Part shown: positions 23,626 to 35,658 of the stretch, piece after piece
Position numbering within the stretch: position 1 is the first letter of the stretch
Layout: every line of letters starts with the position of its first letter
Source of the DNA: Elysia chlorotica
Taxonomy: Eukaryota > Mollusca > Gastropoda > Plakobranchidae
NCBI GenBank assembly: GCA_003991915.1
Contig: RQTK01000358.1
Location: 32,040-96,039 of the forward strand
Reading direction: 5' to 3'
Length of the DNA stretch: 64,000 bases
The notes under the pieces: model-generated
Told to the model about the DNA's origin: nothing
The model's database searches: none
The model's input: the letters and a program-made list of their open reading frames with translations, nothing else
Made by a program: the position numbers and the translations under genes

Positions 23626-23640
23626 ACTCTCTACTCCTCT
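23398..23640. repeat. (CT)n with CTGT interruptions
   Basis: About 240 bp of CTCT/CTGT units ending in a pure CT array. Four overlapping frames here (up to 138 codons) are artefacts. Confidence 0.95.
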
Positions 23641-24835
23641 TCCAATTGATTATGTTAATGGCGTTGGAACAATTTATGTAGACGCACAAATGAAAAAAAA
23701 TTAAACACACTTCGATTATATTTTCGTTCGCATTTAATTTTGTTTAATCTAAAAATAATGTACACCATATTTTGTGTGTGAACACTATATTTGAACACTG
23801 TTAAATTTAGAAAACGCTTTTTTAAATATAAGATAATCAGCATGTGCATTTTTTTTAAACTCTTCCTGGATCATGGTTTTGGTCAATTGATAGACCACAT
23901 CTGTTTGGTTTACTCTTTTTTCTAATAAAGAAAAAAAAAGATAAAATAACAACAATAAAACTAAAAAAACAACAACAACAGCAGCAACAGCAGCAGCAGC
24001 GGCAACAACAAGAAGCATGAATTGTTACGTTCCATGTGTGTCTTGAAGAATTCCATAAGGAAAAGAGCGTACAAAATAGGATACCCACCCCTGAACGCCT
24101 GCTTGTGTCAAAGCACTAAATGGCCCAATATATTTTGCATCTTAAATACAAAATCGACTTGTCCAATCTCAGTGGATTCAATGCGAATATAAATTCAGTA
24201 TAGGCTGGAGAAGAGCCCAGCATTTTTTAATTGTTTTTACCGCTTACTCACTCACTTACTCAGTGTTTCAGGCGCTGAAAGACGACTGACCAAGTGCCTA
24301 GTAATCTTAGCATCCAGTCAGTCATCATTAAATACTTTTATGCTTACTCAATAACTTTGTTGATTATTCTCTATAGAGGGAGGGAGAGAATGGCAAGACA
24401 AGATAACTTTGTTTATATAAGAAAGCTTATATACTGCTGACAATGGACATTAAACAACCAACTTAACTTCGTTTTATCAGGTGCCGAAATAACTGGACAA
24501 CTGAATAAGTCCGGTCATTCTTGAAACCTCGCAAGGGAGTAGACCAGGACTGGTCAAGCCTCACCCATGGCACAGGGTCAATTACGTTGAGTGTCCTCAT
24601 CTTTATTCATGGCTGTTCCTTGAGGTCCCCAGTCGGCACACTACAAACGAGGCGCAAGTCGCTCTTAAGTAAGTCAACACAATCCTTGGTCCTTGTAGTT
24701 GTATTAAGTGACAGAGACACAAAGCCTTGGATTGAGCAGTGATTGCTATGGTGATTTAGTAGTTGTTAGTAGATACTTATGTGCCTTGTAGATGTTTGGA
24801 TTTTCTTTTTCATATTCATTTATATTGCCAAGATC
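23641..24835. other. Gene-free stretch with a SINE tail remnant
   Basis: AT-rich; an AAC/AGC trinucleotide run at about 23949-24012. At 24442-24472, GGACATTAAACAACCAACTTAAC resembles the SINE tail seen elsewhere, with no recognisable body before it. No gene is supported. Confidence 0.45.
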
Positions 24836-24970
24836 CCTTTCCTGTTTTTCTATTCTCTCTGTCTCTGCCTCTCTCCCCCTATGTTTCTCTCTGTATCTCT
24901 TTCTCTCTCTCTCTATCTCTCTCCTCTCTCTCTCTCTCTACCTCTCTTTTCTGCCTCTCTCTCTTTCAAA
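24836..24970. repeat. CT-rich tract
   Basis: Interrupted CT array; the three overlapping 68-70 codon frames are artefacts. Confidence 0.93.
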
Positions 24971-26015
24971 TATGAATATAACTAAGCTAATATCGACCTA
25001 AGAGCAAAGAGATTTATCAATGTTATTTTTGGAATTTATTGACTTCATACACAAGCAAAACAGTTTAATTCATGTGTAACACGAATCTATTATTTCTAAA
25101 AAATATTGTTCTATAGGTATACGAATAACAGTTTTAAAAGACCAGAAGGTAAATAATTATTATAATAGAAGGAGAGACCAATTTTTCAAATTTTATTTAC
25201 ATAAAAAAGAAATTATGAAATCATATACTATTCATTGGCGAGTTTAAAACTAGTGTTTTCAATGCTAAGAAGGTAATTAACTTCTAAAGAGTCTGATAAT
25301 AAGGAGACGCAAAATAAGACTTGTTGGTTTTAGATATGTGCCAAATAAATACGCCAGAAATAAAGCCAAGAGCTTTACTGTGTGTGTGGAATGTAAAGAA
25401 AACAAATAAAGTCAGTGGAATTTTTGTCACTTGGGGGTATACAAGTAAACACGAAGATAATTTCCTCTCACACATTGTGTCATTCTTATCACAGGTATTG
25501 TCCAAGAAAAATTTAATAAATGTTCTATATAAATACAAATTTTGTTGTTGAATGACACGTGTCATATATTTATCTCCTATAACTAGAGAATGTTCTGAAC
25601 TATTATCTTTAGCATTGTGAAAGCAAAGACAATAAATGATTAAGTGGAGATTAATAAAACGTGATAACATTGACACGCAAATGCCCTTTAAATGTTTGTA
25701 CAATTATTGCCTATAAATACAATCCATTTGTACAAGAAGCAAGCTAGATACGATAAAAAAAAAGAAAAGGTGAATTTAATAATGGTAACACTGAAAATGA
25801 AAAACACAACGAGACAAGTCTAGTTTTAACCCACTGAATCACACAGGAATTGACTCTTTGAAAACAGGTAAAAGACAAAAGAGAAAAAAAGCATCACAAC
25901 TATACTGTAAGTGCGTAAAGTTTGTAATTCTTTAAATCTAAGATTTTGTTTGTTGTTGTTTTTAAAGACTTTCTGAGGATGCGGTTTTGTGTCTCAAGGT
26001 AAACATAAGGTTGGT
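24971..26015. other. Gene-free stretch
   Basis: AT-rich. The longest frame (139 codons, minus, 25284-25703) has mixed composition with Lys, Phe and Tyr richness and no motif I recognise. I would not call it a gene without homology. Confidence 0.35.
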
Positions 26016-26017
26016 GT

Positions 26018-26105
26018 AATGAAATCAAACCGCAACACTAAGCGGCGGCTTGAACTCATGACGAGCTGCATTATAATCCAACGAGATACTGACTATAGTG
26101 TGGAC
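26018..26105 (-). mobile_element. tRNA-like SINE head
   Basis: On the minus strand TAGTCAGTATCTCGTTGGA is followed by GAGTTCAAGCC, a good B box about 35 bp downstream. Two SINE bodies in the same orientation lie just to the right. Confidence 0.45.
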
Positions 26106-26248
26106 ATTTTGCGCTTCATAGAGGATACGAGGTTAAAAGAAGATACAATGTATCTGTAAACAAGTTTATCTCAGGTCAGAAAGAGAAGCCACTCCTTCGT
26201 GTCTTCTTGGTTACTAATGAGGATCATAACAAACAATTACAATAGTAT

Positions 26249-26330
26249 GACAGGTCGCAAACAGGGCCCACAACTAAAGTCTGACAATTTAAAGATTCTG
26301 CCACACAAAGGCATAGCAGGAAATCCAACT
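26249..26330 (-). mobile_element. SINE body fragment
   Basis: The minus-strand body segment is recognisable by a GTCTGACAATTT-like run and CTGCCACACA, as in the better SINE copies. Head and tail are not preserved. Confidence 0.5.
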
Positions 26331-26384
26331 CTTGTGATATATTCCACGTTTCCAATTAGGATTTAAAAAAAATAAGGTTGTGAC

Positions 26385-26555
26385 AGGTCCCGAAATAAAC
26401 GTCTGACTTTTATAAATTTTAAACGTATTTTACCACATAGAAACTAAATCATGCAGGTAGTCATGCAGGCGGCTTCATTATTTTGAACCACCAAACGGGC
26501 TCTTGTGATTAGACACCATTCGATCTACCCACTGAGCCCTGCTCGCCCGACTTTA
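26385..26555 (-). mobile_element. tRNA-derived SINE, diverged
   Basis: On the minus strand the head reads GGCTCAGTGGGTAGATCG (A box), then GGTGGTTCAAAAT (B-box-like). The body ends with a sequence complementary to CAGGTCCCGAAATAAACGTC, the diverged form of the shared GACGTTAGTCTTGGGACC segment. Confidence 0.6.
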
Positions 26556-26731
26556 CACATGTATCCAAGTAACCGCTATTTAACCGGCACTAGACAACCG
26601 CTTCAGCTTGGTATAATCTAGGTGTTTCACAAGTCATTGAAACCGTATCTTAAACACAATGCCTTTTCACACAAACACTGTTTATGAAATATGGACTAGT
26701 TAATGTTATCTGACATTAAAAGAGGTGTGCC

Positions 26732-26735
<4 letters not shown>

Positions 26736-26789
<54 letters not shown>

Positions 26790-26818
26790 TCTCTCTCTCT
26801 CTCTCTGTTTTTCTCTCT
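26736..26818. repeat. (CT)n microsatellite
   Basis: A pure CT array of about 48 bp followed by CT blocks separated by TGTTTTT. Confidence 0.95.
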
Positions 26819-27470
26819 TTTTTTTTGCACAGTGAGAAAGTTTGATTGATAGAGAGAAAAAGTAAGATGTTGTTATGCGTGTGGTTTAAATATTTGATTA
26901 AAATTAATGTAATAATTTCTGTTCTTACTTAATGCAAGTTAATGAATTAGTTTTTCCTGACTTTAACATAATGTATTTTAAAACGGTTTATATATTTTCT
27001 TGGTGGTGTTGCAAGCCAGCGCACCATTTTGTAAACTTTTTTTTTAGCAAATTAAATAAAAATAATTATGTAAGATGAATAATATTTTCAATAGAAACCT
27101 GAATAATTATGCAGTGTATATTCTATGCAAACATTATAATTCACTGCAGAGTTCCTTTGATCAATAAATAGAACCAAGTTGAGTAAGATTAATATAAAAC
27201 CTTGTTTCTATAGACGTAATTTAAATCCTCGCTACAGATTTTATTAATCACTTTTTCATCTCATCTCAAGCAGCTCTCCACTTTGAAAGTGTATTTATGG
27301 GCCTAATGGTTGACACACATGCAGAGAAAGATCTGAAGCAGCCCTGGGGTCTTAAAGATTTGTTATCTTCATAATGTGACAATACACGGGTACTTGAGGC
27401 TTGGTACTTGATAAGGCGCATCTGATAGCAAGATACGCCTGAGACTTCTGTGAAGTCCAGGCTTTCAAGA
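26819..27470. other. Gene-free stretch
   Basis: AT-rich to about 27240, then mixed composition. An 88-codon minus frame (27266-27532) overlaps a MITE-like element at its start and is not credible. Confidence 0.4.
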
Positions 27471-27473
27471 ATT

Positions 27474-27637
27474 GAGACCTTGCGATAGTTGCATCCGTGG
27501 TTATAACAAAGACGATGGGAAATTGCGTCCAAGGTTACCTCTGTCTAAAATATCTGAGCCAATGATCGATCAGAAAAACCTACACCTAAGCGGGTTGATT
27601 ATGTCAGTTGTTTAAATGCTGTGGTTCGTAAAGTCTG
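27474..27637 (-). mobile_element. MITE-like TIR element, complete copy
   Basis: GAGACCTTGCGATA at the left and CGTAAAGTCT at the right are worn inverted ends, 164 bp apart. On the minus strand the inside reads TTTCTGATCGATCATTGGCTC, then CCATCGTCTTTGTTATAA, matching the other copies. The first CCAAT box (AGCCAATGA on plus) is kept; the second has changed. Confidence 0.6.
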
Positions 27638-28181
27638 TAATCTTGCTTAGGTACCGGTGTGTTTCAGGTAAGAGGAAATGGATTCAAGAACGATAGCCGA
27701 ATAGCTCTCAGTTCACGTTGCTAAATTCTCTCCTGGTACTATAAAGGTAACTTCCAGGTCCACATCAAAGACATGCCGGGACTCAATAGTTTTTTCTCTG
27801 GTGTATGCGGAGTAGTAATTTGTTTAGTAGTGCTACAAGGGCGGGCATTAAGTATATACCACCTGCGTTGCGGTGACTGTTCGGATGTGAAAATCTGGTA
27901 GAGCTATGGCAAAAATCGCAAGGTGGTCTAACGGTTCAGCCCCTCGCTACATAAACCTCTGCGTTAATCGCGGAGGGTCTTGGATCTTGAAGCAATGATA
28001 CGGCCTCTTATCTGAACATTATCTAATGGGTGTAATGAAGACGACTTTGTTTGAATTAAATGTAGCGTCGCTTGGCAGTTGGAGGAATGGTGTAGTAGAA
28101 ACACGCTAAACACATTCCACATTTTTTTAGTACAAGATGAAAGAGTGGTCATTTTAATATAAACAGGAAACAAAAAATAAC

Positions 28182-28212
<31 letters not shown>

Positions 28213-30135
28213 TTAAAGAGAGCTATAAAACATCGCCTACAGAAAACAAATGCAAACATTGTGTTATAATTGGACGATAGATAGTTACCCAGTCAGCCTT
28301 TGGCATTTTAGGAGGTAAAGGTCGCAAAGGCGATAAATATGTAGATGAAAATGCAAAGTGTAGAGAGATAAAGAGAATGTTAACTTACATGAAATAAAAG
28401 CACCGTGGAAGGAGATACCGATAGAAAGATAGTCACTTGGTTAATAAAGGGATAGATTATAAAGATGTTGATGAACAAAAAGCCACAGATAAGAAAACAG
28501 TTTATACAGTAAAACATGACAACAGTGGAATTTTTTTTATTTTAGAAGAAAAATTTCGATGTAAGCAGTTAAAGACATGCCAAGAAAACACGACCGACAA
28601 TTCCAAACTCCTAACACTTCCCTTTTTTAAAAACAAACTAAATTATTAATGTGACCCATGACCCTTGAAATAGGCAGCGGGTGCCTTTGTATGCATGAAC
28701 TACTGTAAAATTAGTTGTATATAGATACGTAGATTTTAAATCGTTCATGGGTGAATGGATAGGTACAAAATATATTTATGGATTTTTATAGTTAGATGAA
28801 AGGTAAACACGGTAGCTTTTGACAGGGGTGGGAACAACACAATAAAGAGGAGTCTAGATTGTTCATGTCTATAAATAACAGATATATTAACAACAGTGCC
28901 TGGACACCCAGATAAAACAATTAAATCAAGGATCGGATTTCAGTATGCCAAATTTGCTCTTTTGATGTCAATATTCCTTACCGCTTGACCAGACTAAAAT
29001 TATATATGAGTGACGTTAACGAGGAAGGTAATTGTAGTAAAACCGCTCCTCACAGAATTATGTGTAGCAGTAAAGATTGCATTACTGATACAAAGTAAGG
29101 ACAGTTATGAAATACGTATGTGATACTCTTTTTAAAGTCCACCACAACCTTTCACAAGCAGATGGAAACAGTACTGTGATAACAGTACACATAATTCTGA
29201 GGCAATAAAACTATAAATTATACAATTTATGTCAAGGGTTTGCTGACATTATGTTCACCCCGGATGACGGTAATTTTATATCAGCCCATTCGTGGAATGC
29301 TAAAGGTTTAGGACCTATTTCCTATTTGTTGACAGGGTCTGAGAACTTTATCATACACATCAATTGCTTTATAGCCTGTTATACTTAGCGGCTTTTAGCC
29401 AAACGCTCAAGCGGTCATTTTACTAGCCGTTACTGGAAGCTCTCGTTCTTAATTGTCGATTCATAGTTTTCAGCTATAATTATTATTCTGATAATACATC
29501 TACATGCTGTTGTGATCAGTCACTAATAGTAACTGCCAGCTTACTTAGTTAAAAAGGGTCACGAATAGGTCACTAGGTTCATGAAAACTTGTTTGTACGA
29601 TATTAGCTACAGGTCTGTGATAGTTTTTCATTGTCTCAATAATCCTAATGTGACATGAAAAAGATTATATATACTTGTTTTGTAAAGGTGAATGTAATAA
29701 TAAAAATGTTCCATTTAATAGAGGAGTCTAAATATGTTTATGGTATGACAGGCTCGATATAACATCGGGGAAATCCTCAGCATCATACAATTTTTGCTTA
29801 TCATTTTTCCATTCAGGAAACAAAAACTTTTTTTTCCAACGTTTACCAAACATGTATAAATTTTGTAAATACCACTTTAAGCAATGGCCATCTGCTTTTT
29901 TGCGAAAAGTTGATTTGTTTAAATTGTTATTCAAGATAATAAAATATCCTCATGTGTTCAAAAGCTCCTACTTGGCGTCATTTTTAAAAAAAAAACTCTT
30001 TAAATGTAGGTTGATATAATTATACCAATAGGTACAAGGCAAAAAAAAACACATTTTTTAGGTATCACCACCATTTGAAAAAAAAAAAACTCCTTTTCAA
30101 AATGTACAATTGTTATACAGACTATAATAACCCTA
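27638..30135. other. Gene-free stretch
   Basis: No gene, array or repeat family is supported. GGTGGTCTAACGGTT at about 27925 followed by GGTCTTGGATCTTGA has tRNA-like elements with a long variable region but poor fit, and I do not call it. Elsewhere AT-rich random sequence. Confidence 0.4.
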
Positions 30136-31422
30136 AAATTTCGCAATTACGGTTTGTACTCATGTGAATTTAAGGTGTCTATCTTTCACTCTTTAGATCC
30201 ACATCAATTTGAAACTCCATCCATGAACTTTCCATCTCCTTAATTGACGGTTACTTCATGCGAATTAATGTTCCACCATTCAGAGAACAGGGTTCTGGAC
30301 TCTTCAATGGATGTGTTTAAGATAAGTTGTCTATATTTTCAAAAGTACTAATCCGCTTTAATTTCCAATCATTAAAAATAACAACGTCACGTTCTTACAC
30401 TACTATAGGGATAAGAGCATTAGATATATATTTTTTTTTTAAATAATAGATTAATGTTTTTGTATTAATCATAGCTTACAGTTATTATACGGTAAATTTC
30501 AAATACGATTTATTTTTCAACGTAGCTGACTTAAGTTAATATTGACAAATTAATGCTAATGCGTGTTTTATCTACTAAGCCTCTAAAACTCCCTTTGTTT
30601 TTTATAATCTAAGTATTTTTCATAATTATCTTACAATGTCCAAGTGATCAAACCCGTATTATTTTTTTTATTAATGTTACTTTCTGTAAGTATGTACAGT
30701 ATAATTAATGCCTGTATCTTCCTCTAATTCTCCTTAATTTCCTATCATTTGTTGCACTTCTTGACTCCCTCCAAGACCTTCCTATCTCCCCAGGCGATAG
30801 CGGCTTCACGCGAATCTTCCATCGCTCGGATCGGCCCGCAAGACAGCAGGGTTCTCAACTCTCTCCTTGCATGGGCACTCCAGTTCAGCTTGCCAATAGC
30901 TACTGCACCCTCAAAAAATGGTATTTTAACGCATAGAGTGTTACTACTTTGGCTGCTAAATGGACCTGGTTCACACTTAGCTGTGTTGGCAGCTGAACCA
31001 CTGAACCACTCTACCTCACAAGAGCCCAGCCCGAGGTGAATGCTGGAGATAAAAGTAGAAGATGCAGGTGCGCGCGATGAAAACGCTTCTTAAAGACATG
31101 AACATTAACTCTTGTGGTGCTAGCGCTTTGATGTAGCTGGCAAAAAGCTCTTTAAGTCAATTCTTCCTTATAAGTTCTGAACATCCCCTAAACGCTTAAC
31201 GTTTCATTGACCTCTATAGGCTTTCTCACCTCCTTTACTTTCTCTCAAAGTCATTAGTGTAGTCTCATTGTATTTGATTGTAGTCTTGCAGTTTTCATTC
31301 ATTACTTGATTCTTTTTTATGAAAATAGCATGTGATAGCATGCATACCATCCTATACAATCATGTACTTAGAAAGTATTTCAATGTTTTGTGTTATTACT
31401 TTTATTCAATTAGACAACAATG

Positions 31423-31603
31423 TAATCTTTCGTCACTTTCACATGCTGTAGTCTAATTGACTTCGATATCAGTTTTCTTTGGTTCTTCAGAATTTTTATT
31501 AATCGATCGACTAACTGACTATGTTAAAAGCATACATACTTTTTCTTCCTATTTACTACTCTCGTATAAATTTCGTGTAACTTCTAATCAAATCAAATTA
31601 ATA
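31423..31603. repeat. 181-bp block identical to 33915-34095
   Basis: The block starts TAATCTTTCGTCACTTTCAC and ends AATCAAATTAATA. It matches its partner in the second tandem unit at every base, while nearby sequence in the same units differs by several per cent. A matched open frame on the plus strand lies inside, but it starts at TTG and the identity covers all frames equally. Confidence 0.9.
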
Positions 31604-31998
31604 ACTGCTTTTCCTGCACTTTCCTTCTTCTCTATGTTCTTCTCCTTCGTTTTCCCTAATTCCTGGACCCATTCCTGGACAACTCTGGTTAAAAACTGCA
31701 TGCATTTGACAAGCCAAGCTTACATTTAGAAAATCCTCTCTAACATGCCAAGGGGCATCTCTTGTAGCCTGGCTCCTTCTGACAACCTGTAGAGGATCTT
31801 TCCAGTGTGGAGCTTTTGAGGGGAAGTTAGAGCCTTTAGAGCCTTCAGGGCTGGACCAATAGTACTGGGCAGCGCAGTCTCAGCTAGCCATAGGGGCTCT
31901 TGTCAAGGCTAGGAGCTGGGCCAAGACTATGGAAGGTCTTTTGAAGTACATGTGCTTAAACATACTTGTTAGTTCCTAACTTGGAGTGTGTGTCGTGA

Positions 31999-32215
31999 GG
32001 CATCTCCGAGTCAGAGCGTAGAGTATGCGGCTCATAGTTAGGAGTTTTGGGTTCGAATCTCGATCAGGCCACCTTACATGTGTCGGTGTAAATATTATGA
32101 TTGACCTGGTTGAGACAGAAAGCCCAAAGTCACCACTACGTCAATGGATAACAGCACTTTAAATTACCAGGCATTGGTCTTTGTAGTAGTTAATTGTTAA
32201 CGCTGGACTTTAAAG
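31999..32215 (+). mobile_element. tRNA-derived SINE inside tandem unit 1
   Basis: The head has AGAGCGTAGAGTATGCGGC (A-box region) and GGTTCGAATCTCG (B box). The body has GGTTGAGACAGAAAGCCC and the end GTTAACGCTGGACTTTAAAG resembles the shared tail. The copy at 34469 sits at the same point of unit 2, so insertion came before the duplication. Confidence 0.7.
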
Positions 32216-33914
32216 ATGAACTTAAAGCAACAGTTGTTTCAAATCAAAACCATTTGATGAAATTGGTCTTACAAAAGTACATAATATATAAATAATCTAA
32301 GTTTTAAAATAATATTCAGGTTGTTTTTTTATCTGAATATCACAACATTTTATAATAGATTACTGGAGTTTCATCTTTACGAACTCTGCATCCTAAACAA
32401 TCTGTATACTATAGAGGAACACTGATTAAAATTCCTTAACCGCATTTGAAACTTACTATTCATAAAAATACTATTTTATATCATTGGTTCAGCGTCTATT
32501 TACAAACTGCTAAACTTGCTAAAAACAAAACAAAAAAGCATTTAAGAAAATGGGACACTATTTTAAATTGACATACACGTATAAGGTTAACAGTGGAAAC
32601 TCTCACACGCAGGTGAGCAATTTGGAATATCTGTCTACTATAGTAAATATGTTGAACATTCGTAGTCAATTATCGCCACGATTTGGAAAAAAGTTCTACC
32701 GCGTAATCCAAATTTACCATAGTTATATATACTATTATTTCTCTAGAATTCCATAATTACGGCCTGTATTCCGTCCATAAAGCGACGGCTACTCTATGCG
32801 AATTATTGTTCCACCATTCACAGAGCAGGTTTCTAAACTTTTTTCACAGCACTAATCCGCTTTAATTTTCAATCATTAAAATTAACAACGGCACGTTCTT
32901 ACACTACTACAGGGATAAGAGCATTAAATATCTTTTTTAATGATAGAATAGTTTTTGTATTGATCTTATCTGACAATTGTTATACGGTACATTCAAATAC
33001 GTTGTATTTATCAACTTTTAACATTCATATTAACAATAGCTACAGCTTGTTTCTTTTACTAAACCTTCCTAACACCCTTTCTTTTTAATATCCTAGCTTA
33101 GTATCTTTTCATAATAATCTTACAATTTAACCGGAATCAAATGTGTATTATTATTATGAATGTTTTTTTTTTTTCTGTAAGTATGTAAGGTATAATTAAT
33201 GCCTGTATCTTCCTCTAATTCTCCTTAATTTCCTATCAGTTTTTGCACTTCTTGACTCCCTCCAAGACCTTCCTATCTCCCCAGGCGATAGCGGCTTCAC
33301 GCGAATCCTCCATCGCTCGGATCGACCAGCAAGACAGCGGGGTTCTCAACTCTCAACTCTCTCTTTGCATGGACACTCAAGTTCAGCGTGCCAATAGCTA
33401 ATGTACCCTCAAAAATGGTATTTTAACGCATAGAGTGTTACTTCTTTGGCTGTTAAATGGACATGGTGGAAACTTAGGCGTGTTGGCAGCTGAACCAATG
33501 AACCACTCTACCTCACAAGAGCCCAGCCCGAGGTGAATACTGGAGATAAAAGTAGAAGATGCAGGTGCGCGCGATGAAAACGCTTCTTAAAGACATGAAC
33601 ATTAACTCTTATGGTGCTGGCGCTTTGATGTTGCTGGCAAAAAAGCTCTTTAAGTCAATTCTTCCTTATACATTCTGAACATCCCCTAAACGCTTAACGT
33701 TTCACTGACCTTGATAGGCTTTCTCACCTACTTTACTTTCTCTCAAAGTCATTAGTGTAGTCTCATTGTATTTGATTGTAGTCTTGCAGTTTGCATTCAT
33801 TACTTGGATAGTTTTATGAAAGTAGCATATAATAGCATGCATACTATGCTATATATGTATTTAGAAAGTATTTCATTTTTTGTGTTATTACTTTTGTTAA
33901 ATTAGGCAACAATT

Positions 33915-34095
33915 TAATCTTTCGTCACTTTCACATGCTGTAGTCTAATTGACTTCGATATCAGTTTTCTTTGGTTCTTCAGAATTTTTATTAATCGATC
34001 GACTAACTGACTATGTTAAAAGCATACATACTTTTTCTTCCTATTTACTACTCTCGTATAAATTTCGTGTAACTTCTAATCAAATCAAATTAATA
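33915..34095. repeat. 181-bp block identical to 31423-31603
   Basis: The partner of the block in unit 1, matching at all 181 positions on reading. Flanking counterparts show substitutions and small indels. Confidence 0.9.
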
Positions 34096-34468
34096 GCTAC
34101 GTTTCCTACACTTTACTTCTTCTCCTTCGTTTTCCCTAATTCCCGGGTTCGTTTCTGGACAACTCTAGCTAAAAACTGCATGCATTTGACAAGCCAAGCT
34201 TACATTTAGGAAAATCCTCTCTAACATGCCGATGGGCATCTCTTGTAGCCTGGCTCCTTCTGACAACCTGTAGAGGATCTTTCCAGTGTGGAGCTTTTGA
34301 GGGGAAGTTAGAGCCTTTAGGGCCTTCAGGGCTGAACCAATAGTACCGAATATCTCAGCTAGCCATAGGGGCTCTTGTCAAGGCTAGGAGCTGGTCCAAG
34401 ACTATGGAAGGTCGTTTGAAGTACATGTGCTTTAACATGCTTGTCAGTTCCTAACTTGGAGTGTGTGA

Positions 34469-34625
34469 AGTGAGGTATCTCCGAGTCAGAGCGTAGAGTA
34501 TGCGGCTCATAGTTAGATGTGTTGCGTTCGAATCTCGATCAGGCTGTATTATATTTTTTAATTACCAGGCATGGATATTGGTAGTTGTCCACGAAGTAGT
34601 TAGTTGTTAATGCTGGACTTTGAGA
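34469..34625 (+). mobile_element. tRNA-derived SINE inside tandem unit 2, internally shortened
   Basis: The head matches the copy at 31999 (AGAGCGTAGAGTATGCGGC and GTTCGAATCTCGATCAGG). Most of the central body is missing, and the end GTTAATGCTGGACTTTGAG is kept. Confidence 0.7.
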
Positions 34626-35014
34626 TGTAGCCTACCTAACAAACGAAAAAGATAAATGGATTCAAAGTGTTCTAGTTGATTATTTAGCAACTTGATTTTA
34701 ACCCCAAACTTAATTAATAGTCACGTAATTTTTAGTAATGAGTGTCATAATGTGAATGGATTATTGGAGTTTTATTTTTAAGAGATATACTTGCGACTGA
34801 TTTAATATAAAAATAATCTAATACTCTCGAAGTAATTTTTATTACTAATTAGAAAGTTCCACATGCGATTGTGCAATTTGGAATATTTGTCTACTATGGC
34901 AAACAGGTTGTTAATTATGCAGAGGGCGTCTTTCAGTTCTCTTTAAGGTGAAACTCCAGCCTCTTCAATTAAAGCTCTTTTCATATAAAATGTTACAGTT
35001 TATAAATCTCTTGT

Positions 35015-35281
35015 TTGTCTTTAATAGGGGGGGGGGGGCGGTGGCCCTGGGGTAGACCATCGGCTCTCGACGCAAAAGGTCCGTTGTTCGAGCTGGTTGG
35101 GTCGATGCCAGTTTAATGTGACTGGCTGAGACAGAAGTCATGGTATCCCTGCATTGTCTCGTGTGTGGCAGCACATAAAATTGTAAGACGTTAGTCTTGG
35201 GACCCGTCCACAATAAATCCTATTAAGTGCTGATGTTGGACGTTAAACCAACTCAGCTACAACTGCAACTTGTCGTTAATA
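35015..35281 (+). mobile_element. tRNA-derived SINE with target-site duplication
   Basis: TTGTCTTTAATA (35015-35026) and TTGTCGTTAATA (35270-35281) are 11/12 identical target-site duplications. Between them is a run of 12 G, then CGGTGGCCCTGGGGTAGACC (A box), TTGTTCGAGCTGG (B box with a short deletion after it), the body with GGCTGAGACAGAAGTCATGG and TTGTCTCGTGTGTGGCAGC, and the tail GTTGGACGTTAAACCAACTC. One of the best-preserved copies in the window and probably young. Confidence 0.88.
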
Positions 35282-35658
35282 AGACACATACCCGCACGTG
35301 CCATTATCTGCATTAAATAGCTTGGCGTGTGCATCGGAATAATTAGACATTTGTTATGGGCTTTCAGTTTTCCAAAAGGATATATGGAATCGCGTTGTCT
35401 GGGATAATGAAATAATAGCCCCCTGATACTCAGCTATCATCGAGGCACATTTAGTCATGTGGACAATTAGTCATACTTTGACCAGGGAGCCTGACGCTCT
35501 TTTTAACATTACAGCCCGGCTGCCAAAAAGTCCTTTTGTGAAGTTTGTTTTACCTCGACGTCTAGCCGTCCGCATACACAAGTGAAAGCGTGACAGCTTG
35601 TGAACGCTCAGCGTGGTTATCCTGGGATCCTTTCCTCATGGGGGATGGATCTCAACAA
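35282..35658. other. Gene-free stretch
   Basis: Mixed composition with no gene or repeat recognised. Confidence 0.4.

Larger units (their letters stand above)
30136..32740. repeat. Large tandem duplication, unit 1 (~2.6 kb)
   Basis: Unit 1 aligns collinearly with 32741-34930. Landmarks are CTACTATAGGGATAAGAGCA, CTCCCTCCAAGACCTTCCTA, the 181-bp block 31423-31603, TAGCCTGGCTCCTTCTGACA, an embedded SINE, and GCAATTTGGAATATCTGTCT near 32612. Similarity varies from about 70% to 100%. On the minus strand unit 1 has two stop-free stretches (about 31075 down to 30748 and 31877 down to 31601, roughly 108 and 85 codons) of mixed composition. I do not recognise the family, and they are not kept open in unit 2. 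They could be relics of a transposable element or chance. Confidence 0.88.
32741..34930. repeat. Large tandem duplication, unit 2 (~2.2 kb)
   Basis: Second copy of the unit at 30136-32740, shorter because of several internal length differences, mostly after the SINE. It ends near GCAATTTGGAATATTTGTCT (34873), the counterpart of 32612. The same landmark order is kept throughout. No coding gene is recognised. Confidence 0.88.

Noticed and set aside
27900-28000. tRNA gene with a long variable arm
   Set aside because: GGTGGTCTAACGGTT is tRNA-like, but the B-box region (GGTCTTGGATCTTGA) fits poorly and no acceptor stem pairs.
31457-31729. Matched ~90-residue plus-strand frames at 31457 and 33949 as a duplicated gene
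   Set aside because: They start at TTG, not ATG, and the identity comes from a 181-bp block that extends outside the frame. The units diverge with length changes further on, and nothing shows selection at the codon level.
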